Positions 9,301-18,305 are shown, numbered from the stretch's first letter. The stretch is DNA of 19,028 nucleotides from Chalciporus piperatus (GCA_038093975.1 JBBPTG010000371.1:1-19028); one strand, 5' to 3'. Numbers and translations are program-made. The notes: a model not told the origin generated them from the sequence alone.

Positions 9301-11608
9301 GTGTCTAGCGCAAGTTCGTCAACAAGGTCGACTACGATGAGTACGACTTTCGCACCACGCCCCTCCACCATAGTGCCACCTGCAGCACACGCGTTCGAGC
9401 CTTTGGCGAAGTCTGTGCTTAGCCATAGGATTCACATATTCCGCCGCGTTCACCCTCGCATCTTCTGTATTTCTGGCAGGTGAAACCGATTCCAGCTTCG
9501 TTCTACGGTTGTTCCGGCCCAACACTTGGCTGAACGCTACCCTCACGTGGATTGTTGGGGTCTTGCCCATCGTAGTCGCGTTGTGCATAATCTCGGTATT
9601 GTCTCACTCGCCGCTGACCCCTCATTTAGCCAACTCGGCACCTACTTCATCGCCGTCGAAAACGGTGGCAACCGCTCCTGCAAATCCAAGCACCTGTCGA
9701 TGGATTGCGGTCTACGTACCATCATCAATGCTTCTCTTATTGATTGAAATCATGGTGTATGGCCGAACGGCGAGGATATGCGTCTGAGCATATTTGTGCA
9801 GTCGAAGTGCGTGACATTTCACGCGGGTTACGCATCACCATTCATTCGTTTAACAGGAGGCACCCGTATTATCTGAACGTACAACTCATCTTTCTCATTT
9901 TAGCACAGATATGGATATCGATCAGTTCCATGCTTCGAAACGTGATGCTTGAGCGCTTTGCGTTCCGTTGGGGTAAGGTCCAATCGTCATTGGATGCGGT
10001 GGGTCTCTTTGCGCTGAGTTCGGTTTTCATGCTTTAACTCGCATCCAAATCAAGCCTTTCATCCCGAAAAATATCGTCAGGCTCCTCATGACCGTCACGC
10101 TGTTCACGTTCTCGTCATTCGTGATGTATAACATTGCGGTTGGCTTCGCAAGGTTGGCAATCTTGCCATTGCTGCTCAGGGTACCTCTCGTGCGGAGTCT
10201 GCTCAAGCCATTCGTTGGTCCTTCAGGGGCCCTTGGACACTGAGCCTTCCGTTACGACACATATCGCTAGAGTCTCACGCTTTTTGCCTCGCTTTGTTAA
10301 CGCTCGCAAACTGGGACGTTGCGGAATCCTTATTCGACGTTTATGTCCCACAGGTACGCATCGATTTTCTGACTCGTCTCATGTATTCAACCCCATTAGC
10401 CGATTAAAGTCTCATCTGCGACTGCAGACCCCAACGTGACACTCATCTCTGGCATCACATCTGCGAATCCATTCTACCTCCACTTCGCCTATGCCGAGCT
10501 TCGCGACGTCGCTGTTGATGATCATCCTTCCACTGCTACTCGGCGAACTGCCCTCTTCTCCGATCGGAAGTTCAGCCCGAGCCTCTGGAATACCTTGGCA
10601 CGTGAATCGCTTTCGCGGTTGGGTCAGGACTACCAGACATTCTTGCGTCGTGGTGCGCCTGCTCCCACCGCCCCGACAGCACCACCTGGCGCTCCAAAAC
10701 TCTCGCAGCCGCCATTATCACCTCTTCTGCGAAAAGCGATATACAAAGCCCCTCCGCAATCCCCCATTTCCAAGTCCTCAATACGTTCGCCTCGGATTCG
10801 GAGCTGTCCAAGGTAAAAGAGATTTCAGCTTCCGAGGTGGCCACGCTAGCCCCGGAGGCTCCTGTGCCTGAGTTCTTCCGGTCCGTATCCGCTCCCCCCA
10901 CTGTCACGGCCTCTCTATCGGCGAAAACGGTCGCTACCACCACCACGCCGTCTCCCGTCAGTGCCATCGTCACGCGCGTAAAGGAGTCATGTTGGACCTT
11001 GATCATGCAACACTCGCCGCCGTGGTGCCGAGAGGTGGCCGGTAAATGGGACGAGTGGTGGACCAGGGATCGAATCAATAAAGTTGCGGAACAATATGTC
11101 CCCATTCGAGAGTTGAATGCTCTTGTTGTCCAAGGTAGGGCTCACAGAAAATACGCTCCCGATGCCCTATGCTCACTGATCTTAGTGCTATCTGGCCTGG
11201 TTTGTGCATCGCTCGCTGAGGATTGATACGGCGTTGTCCAACGCAACATCCCTCGAATTCTCGAGGCCTTCTTATCATTCCTTTCCGCACTCGAGGACTA
11301 CCAGGTCGAGGTCACCAAGCTTTACGTGCCCCCCACGCCTGAAGAGGTTACAGCGAATGACTTCAAGGTCCTCGGCGAGAAAGAACGCATGAGGATCGAA
11401 GTTGCAAGAGCCACCGAGGTGATTGGTGTTGTGGCAGACGGCGAGTCCCTTCCTTTTCCCCGTTTCTTCCCTGATGTTCTTTTTTCTTGATGCAGCACTG
11501 AAATCGGGTGTCGCTGACATCGTGCGTACCTTTGGAGATAAACTTGTCGCATTCAAGCCTCCCCCAAGGACTGCCAAGAAACTACAGACCTTTGTTGATC
11601 ATGCATGA
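9301..11608 (+). pseudogene. NDC1: Decayed NDC1 transmembrane nucleoporin gene
   Basis: NDC1 anchors nuclear pores and spindle pole bodies in the nuclear envelope. Pieces in order: N-terminal FAPRPSTIVPPAAHAFEPLA (from 9337); membrane segments (FTYSAAFTLASSVFL; TWIVGVLPIVVALCIISVL; YVPSSMLLLLIEIMVYG); RHPYYLN with LRNVMLERFAFRW; LPLLLRVPLVRSLLKPF; GPWTLSLPLRHISLESHAFC; FDVYVPQ joined by an intron to PIKVSSAT; LARESLSRLGQDYQTFLRRG; and the C-terminal YGVVQRNIPRILEAFLSFL, ending at TGA 11608. Introns at 9807-9856, 10354-10399, 11135-11185 and 11441-11495 fit; the last has a GC donor. Damage: frameshifts near 9430, at 9761-9763, near 10226 and at the C5 run 10761-10765; an unresolved join at about 9973-10040; and an in-frame TGA at 11224-11226, probably from CGA, before the conserved YGVVQR. 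NDC1 is essential in yeasts, so an intact copy is expected elsewhere, unless these are assembly errors. Confidence 0.75.
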
Positions 11609-12379
11609 CCTGATTTCGTTTCATAGAGTTTACATAACCTAGTCTGCTCTTCTCTGTGCCGTATGGCCTTAGCCGTGGCATCTGTGACGCTTCTCGGCAT
11701 ACCTAAGTGACCATGCAGTTGACCTTCGTTGAATGCAGGACATGTATGATTAGCATAAACGAGCAGCAATCAACACCACAGGGTGTGCAATATCTGGGAT
11801 CTAAATGTTCTTCAGTATATATTGCTCAGAACTAGAAGTCATCTATTTAGTTCCCACTGGCACTGTCATACTGGCGAAGTTCTGGGTCGGAGCTAGTCAA
11901 TAAAAGAATTGTTATAGGCATGGTCGAGGGTAACCCATGGGTATTTTAACTTATACCCCCACCCATACCCTTGGGTATGCTAGATTAACTAGAGTAATAT
12001 ATGCATATAATGCTAGTTGATATTGGTTAATGCTTTTCCACTATACCTAATAATAAAAAATAGCCCCTATCATACCCTTGAGATACCCTTGAGGGTATCA
12101 GCATCCATACCCCTACCTGTTACGCTTGTACCGGGTAGGTCAAAGCATAGACGCAAAAGTGTTATAGTATTTAAAAACTTTTCAAACTTTTGCCTACAAC
12201 GGTATTTGAACTCTGGACTTTGTCTACAACTTAGGGGCCAAGCCGGATTCATCTTTATCCGCTCCAGTAGTCCCTGTAGCATTACGTAAACTATTATATA
12301 ATCAGGTCACGTGACAAAGGTCCAGACTTAGATGAGTCAGCAATGATGTCATGGCCTAGACCCTAATCCGTGCCTGGTA
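11609..12379. other. AT-rich intergenic region entering repeat territory
   Basis: No gene is supported. The first 300 bases follow the NDC1 relic. From about 11918 GGGTA/TACCC words and small hairpins appear, followed by unique-looking AT-rich DNA up to the 289-bp repeat. Confidence 0.5.
11930..12120. repeat. GGGTA/TACCC inverted-repeat cluster, possible small transposon remnant
   Basis: Two perfect 7-bp hairpins are visible: CATACCCTTGGGTATG (11964-11979) and ATACCCTTGAGGGTAT (12083-12098). Around them lie more copies of the word, such as GGGTAACCCATGGGTA near 11929-11943 and CCATACCCC near 12104. The clustering suggests the ends of a small non-autonomous element, but I could not define terminal repeats or a target duplication. 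Confidence 0.45.
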
Positions 12380-12668
12380 CCTAATAATCTTACCCAGGAT
12401 TCATGCCCATGAATCCGGGTGCGCGCATGCGCGCCGTGCGCGCCCGTGCGCGCCAGTATTTAAAGCATGCCAGTGCTTCCCAAAACACTCCAAATAGACA
12501 GTAATACCTTTGTTTAGACCCCCCCTGGCCTAGGAGAGTGAAAAATCGCAGATTTTGACCCCCCCCTCAACCCCTCATATATCCTCATATATCCTCTCCA
12601 ATATGCCTTTTGACCCCCCAGAAACAGGGGTTGGGTCATGGTTGGATCAGGGTTATGGTTTACTCCCT
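12380..12668 (+). repeat. 289-bp repeat, left copy (LTR-like)
   Basis: By eye this is identical, base for base, to 18306-18594 in the same orientation. It contains a perfect 14-bp palindrome GCGCGCATGCGCGC (12421-12434), further GTGCGCGCC words, a TATA-like TATTTAAA (12457-12464), and two runs of seven or more C. A GC-rich block followed by a TATA box recalls an LTR promoter, but the ends are not TG...CA and no target duplication is seen. Confidence 0.88.
12457..12464 (+). promoter_or_regulatory. TATA-like box in the 289-bp repeat
   Basis: TATTTAAA lies directly after the GC-rich palindromic block and about 30 bases before an A/C-rich stretch that could hold a start site. The second copy has it at 18383-18390. 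Its function is inferred from position only. Confidence 0.35.
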
Positions 12669-12672
12669 AATA

Positions 12673-13318
12673 ATTTTACCTACATTTCCTAATTGAGTTA
12701 CAGTTAGGTTGGGGTTATGTCAAGATTTCTAGACATATTTTACCGCAACACGTGTAAATACAGTGTGGTAATTGTGATATAAATGAGCGTGCATGTACCC
12801 ACTAAAGCAATGTACAGCTACGTACCAATGCCCGCAATCCGACTGCAGGTCGGAATGCGGGTATTTGTATCTAGTAAATCACAACGGAACGCACACGAAA
12901 TGAAGTGCAAATCATCGCATTTTGCACATGTGTCGAAATGCGGTAATTTGACGCGCGTCTAACCAGCCGCTATACGTCCACTTCGACACATCTGTGGAAT
13001 TGCGGGAACACACGGTAAGTTGTCACGATATAGTACATGAGAGGTAAATACGGCACAAAATCACTACCACAAACTCTCACAGCAACCACCATGACCCACC
13101 GAACACCGCAGCAACTTCAGCAATACTTGGTGGACTGCAGACGAAGCGGCTGCGAGACGTTTCCCGTGTCCAGAATGCGGGACACACACTGTCGGAATAC
13201 TCAAATTGAACGACCGTGTCGAGGAGAACATGCCGTTCAAGCTGGACAACGGTATGAATCGAATCGCGACTGACCTCCTTCAAAGATGCACGGGAACGCT
13301 GGAGAAAATAGAGTCGCG
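12673..13318 (+). repeat. Repeat A, truncated copy
   Basis: This copy matches 14104-14749 with a constant offset of 1431 and no gaps. I count six mismatches, at 12973, 13052, 13166, 13190, 13206 and 13291, all transitions. It includes the left palindrome array (12831-13006) and the first part of the small gene. It ends abruptly where repeat B begins. Confidence 0.92.
12831..13006. repeat. Quasi-palindrome array, truncated copy of A
   Basis: Three quasi-palindromes of about 30 bp lie at 12831-12861, 12915-12943 and 12978-13006. They are the same as those at 14262-14437 and carry CCCGCAAT/ATTGCGGG-like arms. Confidence 0.75.
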
Positions 13319-13322
13319 TTAG
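13121..13322 (+). pseudogene. Truncated copy of the element A gene
   Basis: The frame matches the gene at 14552 (RRFPCPECGTHTVG, then LEKIESR) and stops at a TAG at 13320-13322, created where repeat B joins. Compared with the complete copy, three of four substitutions in this frame are silent and one changes Met to Thr. The C-terminal half is missing, so this copy is dead or encodes a short form. Confidence 0.6.
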
Positions 13323-14103
13323 GTTATGAGACTATGTAGGGTTGACTCTGGCCGACCCTAGGGCCAGACTAAACCCTAGACTAGGGTTATACCATGTCCC
13401 ACTACTGGCCGCGACACCTGTGCACGGCTGGTCGGCCGTCCAGGACGGCCATCTGTGATGGGCAAAATAAACCCTAGATTAGGGTTAGAACCATGTCACC
13501 ACTGTACTGTGTGGGGCTGGTTGGCCGTCCTAGATGGCCATGTTGCGCATGGCATTCGCGATCGCGTGACCGTGGTCGTCCATTGCACGATGGCCGTCCA
13601 GGACGGCCGTGCACACCCCACTAATAGACGAGTGGAAAAGAATATATTTTAATTCTTGTTACTGCTATATACACACCACGGAACTACTGTAGCAATACGC
13701 ATTCGTCCCGTGCACACATGGCCGTCCAGGACGGCCGCATCGCGTCTCGCTCGTCGTTGAGTCGGGGGTGAATTCTGTAGACTTCCTGGACGGCCATCAT
13801 GCAACGGTTGTTGTTGTGCCAGTGGTGTTCCGTTGTGTAATGCGGCGTCCAACACACACATGGCCGTCTGGGATGGCCACACCGAGTTTCCCTCGTCATT
13901 GGGTCGAGAGTGAACTGATTGACTCACCTTTGACACGGAACGGCCGTCCTGGACGGCCATCGTGCAACGGGCCGGGCCTGTGGTTCGGGTACCTAGTGTG
14001 ATAAGTAGTCAATCATTCCATGCACACATGGCCGTCCTGGACGGCCATGTCGCCTCTCGCTCGTCGTTGGGTCACGAGTCAAGTTGACTCACCTTTCGTG
14101 GTC
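13321..14103. mobile_element. Repeat B, first copy, rich in 17-bp palindromes
   Basis: It begins with AGGTTATGAGACTATG, the same left end as the copy at 17883. It has two AACCCTA-N3-TAGGGTT hairpins (13372-13388 and 13470-13486) and eight exact or degenerate copies of GGCCGTCCWGGACGGCC (13434, 13523, 13592, 13720, 13779, 13862, 13942 and 14030). From about 13711 the sequence is a diverged tandem repeat (units near 13713, 13854 and 14023) built around CACACATGGCCGTC and TCGCTCGTCGTTG. No coding frame stands out; open frames here merely read the palindromes. It behaves like a non-autonomous element with a fixed left end. The right end is taken as the start of repeat A and is uncertain. Confidence 0.6.
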
Positions 14104-14749
14104 ATTTTACCTACATTTCCTAATTGAGTTACAGTTAGGTTGGGGTTATGTCAAGATTTCTAGACATATTTTACCGCAACACGTGTAAATACAGTGTGGT
14201 AATTGTGATATAAATGAGCGTGCATGTACCCACTAAAGCAATGTACAGCTACGTACCAATGCCCGCAATCCGACTGCAGGTCGGAATGCGGGTATTTGTA
14301 TCTAGTAAATCACAACGGAACGCACACGAAATGAAGTGCAAATCATCGCATTTTGCACATGTGTCGAAATGCGGTAATTTGACGCGCGTCTAACCAGCCG
14401 CTACACGTCCACTTCGACACATCTGTGGAATTGCGGGAACACACGGTAAGTTGTCACGATATAGTACATGAGAGGTAAATACAGCACAAAATCACTACCA
14501 CAAACTCTCACAGCAACCACCATGACCCACCGAACACCGCAGCAACTTCAGCAATACTTGGTGGACTGCAGACGAAGCGGCTGCGAGACGTTTCCCATGT
14601 CCAGAATGCGGGACACACACCGTCGGAATACTCAAACTGAACGACCGTGTCGAGGAGAACATGCCGTTCAAGCTGGACAACGGTATGAATCGAATCGCGA
14701 CTGACCTCCTTCAAAGATGCATGGGAACGCTGGAGAAAATAGAGTCGCG
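14104..14749 (+). repeat. Repeat A, complete copy (5' part)
   Basis: Second copy of repeat A. Unlike the first copy it continues past 14749 into the rest of the small gene and a right-hand palindrome array. Its left end reads ATTTTACCTACATTTCC. Confidence 0.92.
14262..14437. repeat. Left array of ~30-bp quasi-palindromes in element A
   Basis: Copies lie at 14262-14292, 14346-14374 and 14409-14437. The first has 13-bp arms with one mismatch around TGCAG (CCCGCAATCCGAC / GTCGGAATGCGGG). Arms share CGCAWTT and AAWTGCGG with the right-hand array at 15142-15315. Placement on both sides of the gene suggests binding sites for a transposase-like or replication protein (inference). Confidence 0.7.
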
Positions 14750-15050
14750 CAGCAACATGCATCCTTACTACACAGACGTGGCGGACTGGATCGACCAGTG
14801 TATGCGAAACAACGCTGAAGACCGAGAAGCAATGAATAGGTAAGATATAAACACGGTACAGGACGCCAACACTAATTCAACTCCACAGTACAGGATGGGG
14901 GAACTTGCAATGGAGAGATTCAAACGGTATTGGATTGGATCGACGACGAAGAAAATCCAAGAGAAGCTGGAGATGTTCCAACCGGGGATGGATTTCGAAG
15001 GACATTCTATATTGCCGACCAGCCCAGCCCGACCACGACGACGGCGCTGA
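14552..15050 (+). CDS. Small spliced gene of element A, unknown protein (5' end unresolved)
   Basis: Frame 14553-14839 plus 14894-15050, joined across a 54-nt intron (14840-14893, GTAAGA...ACAG), gives 147 residues ending at TGA 15048-15050. The protein starts NTWWTADEAAARRFPCPECG, has helical charged parts (MGELAMERFKRYW, then TKKIQEKLEMF) and ends PARPRRRR, a possible nuclear signal. CPEC could be half of a zinc site, but no second Cys pair is clear. The frame is chosen because three of four differences from the truncated copy are silent in it, and because the intron joins two open frames in phase. There is no ATG upstream in this frame: an upstream exon probably ends at the consensus donor GTAAGT (14446) and joins at CTTCAG (14551). 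A frame at 14378-14445 would fit. I do not recognise the family; a regulator or nuclease of the element is possible. Confidence 0.5.
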
Positions 15051-15334
15051 CAATGTATACATAGAATAACTATCAATGTATTAGGATCACTGCAATGCTA
15101 CCGTAATACGGGCATACGGTCGACGTTCCAGCGTGACATTTCCAGCATTTGGACAATGTTGCGAATTGCTGGAAAATACACACCCGCGATCCTGCCATAG
15201 TGTCCACATGCGGGGGAACACGAGTAGTGATTCCCAGCATTTGGACACTGTTGCGAAATGCGGTCAAAGTGTATATCGACATACACCCGCAATCCGCAAT
15301 AGCGTCCAAGTGCGGTTGTTGTTCCCCGCACTAT
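15051..15334. repeat. Right array of ~30-bp quasi-palindromes after the element A gene
   Basis: Four copies lie at 15142-15172, 15183-15214, 15234-15263 and 15286-15315, in alternating orientation. The consensus is CCAGCATTTGGACACT followed by GTTGCGAAATGCGG; the second and fourth match in reverse complement. A weaker similar stretch lies near 15100-15130. These echo the left array at 14262-14437, so the gene sits between two sets. Confidence 0.75.
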
Positions 15335-15700
15335 CAAACACACTCAATGCACTACAATGTTATATAGTCTCATGACTAGTGTACAATTCATTGACGATCT
15401 GCCTTGTGACCTTGGAAGCAATCTGGAAGCAACTGCCTAATTGGGTGGAAGCAACCTGGAAGCAACCTAGTCATATAGGATTATATGAGGAATGCGCAAT
15501 CCGACGATGGCCTATGCTGTGATTGAGCAAATATAACACAAGCTACTCTAATGCTACCAAGTACACACAATGTACTACAATGTTATATAGCCTTATGATT
15601 AGTGCACAATTCATTCATGATCTGCACTGTGAACTTAGAAGCAACCTGGAAGCAACCTGACAGCAACTTTATCACATAGCGTCATATGAGTGATGCACAA
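15335..15700. repeat. Two diverged ~222-bp units with GGAAGCAACCT minisatellite
   Basis: CACTACAATGTTATATAG, a TGACTAGTGTACAATTCATT-like stretch and a run of GGAAGCAACCT words occur from about 15348, and again from about 15570. The units differ by many substitutions. No coding capacity is seen. Confidence 0.7.
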
Positions 15701-16389
15701 CTTGTTGATAATTTGTACTGTGAGACATGCACAGGGCCATCTTGCAGACTGTAAGCTGGGGACACCATATCGGCTTGCATAACCCTAACACTCCGCTACA
15801 CTTGACTAGGATTTGCTTGAACTTACAAGTTTAATGCACAAGCCAATCAAATCAAGAAATATTTCCATGGTCATTAGACCAGATTGAATCACATGACCAT
15901 CAGCTACAACTTTGCTTATGTAAGCGGGAAAACCCGACCGCAACCTTGATCTCAACCGATCAAAGAAGCATTTCATTAGCAAAGTGTAGCTACTGTTACA
16001 CAATGTATTTCAAGCACAGGTCGACCAAATCAAGGAATATGCTCACGGTCGTTTAACAAACATAAACCATATGATCATGACGCACAACTTTGCTTATATT
16101 AGCGGGAAACATCGACCGCAAATTATAGCCAAAATCAAACACAGCACCAACATATACTACTCTGGAGTATTTTCATGTTATCTCGACCAAATCAAGAGAT
16201 TATTTCACGGGTATTGGACGGAAAATAATTTATTTTACATGGACTACAACTTTACTTATATTAGCGGGAAGAACCAACCGTGACATTAGCTTCAGTGAGA
16301 AAAGACATGAAGATATCAGTCAAGTGAGGGTAGCAAAGCATAGCAGATCAAGCTGACCAGACAATCTTTTTCGCTAGACTAAAAATACA

Positions 16390-16540
16390 TAATGTCCATG
16401 AAAATAGCCTTGCGTTGGCAGTACGCCGGTTAAGGTTGGTCTCGAGGTTAAATTGGTTAGGGAAGGGATCATCATTTCTCGGTTCTCGGTTCTCGGTGGG
16501 GGTCTGGGGGTTTCCCCAGTCTGTGAGTTAAGGTTAGAGT
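16390..16540. repeat. Interspersed repeat E, first copy
   Basis: It shares AATAGCCTTGCGTTGGCAG, a CGGTTAAG stretch, ATCATTTCTCGGTTCTCGG and a CCAGTCT...TTAGGGTTAG-like end with 17331-17467. It contains a short TTCTCGG tandem. It breaks the spacing of region D. Confidence 0.7.
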
Positions 16541-16853
16541 TAATCAAACGGATCAGATCATACAAACCATGTCACAAATCGTGTCACATGCATCACACCA
16601 TACCTCAATGTTCATGTCTTTCAACAAAGTATTTTCGACAAACATTTTCGAGTTATCTTGACCAAATCAAGGGATTATCCCACGGTCATTGGACCAAAAT
16701 AAATCCATTCAATGTGGACTACAACTTTGCTTATATCCGCATGAAGAACCAATTGTATCCGACCAAGATTTTTACTTTAGCAAGGAAGACAGCGAATTTA
16801 TCAGCAAAGTGGAGTTCTTAGGGTAGTCGAACAAAGCGAAACACTGTCTATGT

Positions 16854-16880
16854 ATGCCAACCATGCCAACCATGCCAACC
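16854..16880. repeat. 9-bp tandem repeat, three copies
   Basis: ATGCCAACC occurs three times head to tail, followed by the telomere-like ATAGGGTTAGGGTTACG. No function is apparent. Confidence 0.9.
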
Positions 16881-17330
16881 ATAGGGTTAGGGTTACGCAA
16901 ACACTCACTATCAATATTTATTTACATTCTCTTGTTATTATTGAAGCATATTCGATCGTGAATCATTGGTGATGTGGACAGACAACTTTCAGAGGCAAAG
17001 TTACTCAGTGTGGGTCCTTTATCAACTCTCCATGACCTGCTTGTGTTTACTTATGGTGAATGACGAGATATCCACATCGGTAGTTGTGATCAGTGTCTCT
17101 AGAGTATTTTCAAGTTATCTCAACCAAATCAAGGAATTGTCTGATGCATATTAGACCAAAAAAGATTCATTCAACATGAACTACAGCTTTGCTTATATTA
17201 GCGGGAAGATCCAACCGTGATATCAGACTGAGTGGCAAAAACATCACATATATCAACAAATGTGTAGCAGAGTGTAGTAGACCACTTGCCACCAGAGTGT
17301 AACCGTGACTACAACCATGAAATCTCCACA

Positions 17331-17467
17331 GAAATAGCCTTGCGTTGGCAGCCCACCGGTTAAGCTTGGTTTCGCAGTTAAAAATGTTAGGGGAGGGATT
17401 ATCATTTCTCGGTTCTCGGTTATCTCTGTTTGAGTCTGAGAGTTTCTCCAGTCTTAGGGTTAGTTTT
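17331..17467. repeat. Interspersed repeat E, second copy
   Basis: A diverged copy of the repeat at 16390-16540 in the same orientation, about 934 bp away. Both lie in the same place relative to the D motifs, which suggests a higher-order duplication of D plus E. Confidence 0.7.
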
Positions 17468-17882
17468 TTATCTAGCCAGACATGAATAATGTCATATACA
17501 CATCAGGTCACATGCAATACGCAATACTCGAACATTAACTTGCCAAATAATAGCAACAAGCATTTTCAAGCTAATTCGATCAAATCAAGAGCTACTCACA
17601 TGATCATCAGACATAAATAGACCATAAGATCATGACACATAACCTTGCTTACATAAGCGGGAAGAAACGACTACAATCCAAGTCTAAACAAGAAAAAATG
17701 CGAAATTTACTAGCAAAGTGTATGAGATGTTTAATCCACAAGTCGACCAAATTAAGGAATTGTCCCACAGTCATTTTACCAGAACAAGTCATGTGACTAT
17801 CAGCTACGACTTTGCTTATGTAAGCGGGAAGAATCGACTGCAATCTTGGCCTCAACCAGTCAAAGAAGAGTTTCATTAGCAA

Positions 17883-18180
17883 AGGTTATGAGACTATGAA
17901 AAGTTGGTTTTGGCCGACCCTAGGGCTAGACTAAACCCTACCCTAGGGTTAGAACCATGTACGCTGCCCTGCGTGGACGGCCAGATGGGTGGGCACCCCC
18001 CACGGCACCGCGCGTGCAACCTGACTTGGCCGTCCTGGACGGCCATCGTGTGCAGGGGCTGAATAAACCCTAGATTAGGGTTAGAACCATGGGTGGGCAC
18101 ACCACGTGACGGGGATGAGCGCTGCGAGTTGGCCGTCCTGGACGGCCGTGGTGTGCAGCTGTACTCAAGTGTCACGGGCA
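17883..18180. mobile_element. Repeat B, second copy
   Basis: It begins with the same AGGTTATGAGACTATG as 13321, followed by the shared GGCCGACCCTAGGGC and two AACCCTA-N3-TAGGGTT hairpins (17934-17950 and 18066-18082). It carries two exact GGCCGTCCTGGACGGCC palindromes (18028-18044 and 18131-18147) and one half site near 17973. It interrupts a D unit just after TTTCATTAGCAA, which continues differently at the intact D unit near 15972. The right end is not defined. Confidence 0.6.
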
Positions 18181-18305
18181 CGAGAAGAGGGAAGAAATGA
18201 AGCGGTTGAGCAAGCCATGTAGTACGCCTTGAGTGTTGAAGAAGGACGAGAGCGGCAAATGTAACGGAGGGATGAAGCTTGGGCGCTGTATGCCTGAGTC
18301 CATGC
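18181..18305. other. Short spacer before the second 289-bp repeat
   Basis: Purine-rich sequence without a gene. It has no polypurine tract of the kind expected directly before a 3' LTR. Confidence 0.4.

Larger units (their letters stand above)
15790..17882. repeat. Satellite-like region D
   Basis: The motif ACAACTTTGCTTATATTAGC followed by GGGAA recurs at about 15907, 16084, 16245, 16720 (degenerate), 17183, 17641 and 17805. Each is usually preceded by GACCAAATCAAGGAAT-like sequence and followed by CGACCGCAA-like sequence. Spacing is about 160-180 bp where units are adjacent and about 460 bp where another repeat lies between. No gene is supported. Older diverged copies suggest a tandem satellite broken up by other repeats. 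Confidence 0.75.

Noticed and set aside
13649..13960. Minus-strand frame with repeated AVQDGR-like peptides
   Set aside because: The repeats are the DNA palindrome read as protein; both strands give similar peptides, so coding is unlikely.
13430..14050. CRISPR-like array
   Set aside because: The repeated unit is a palindrome of 17 bp at irregular spacing inside larger diverged tandem units, there are no cas genes, and the genome is fungal.
14468..14704. Frame from ATG 14468/14522 (MTHRTPQQLQQYLVDC...) as the element A protein
   Set aside because: Three of the four substitutions between the A copies change residues in this frame, whereas the frame used has three silent ones and joins the downstream exon in phase.
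16880..16900. A telomere end
   Set aside because: Only two TTAGGG-like words occur (ATAGGGTTAGGGTTACG), far short of an array.
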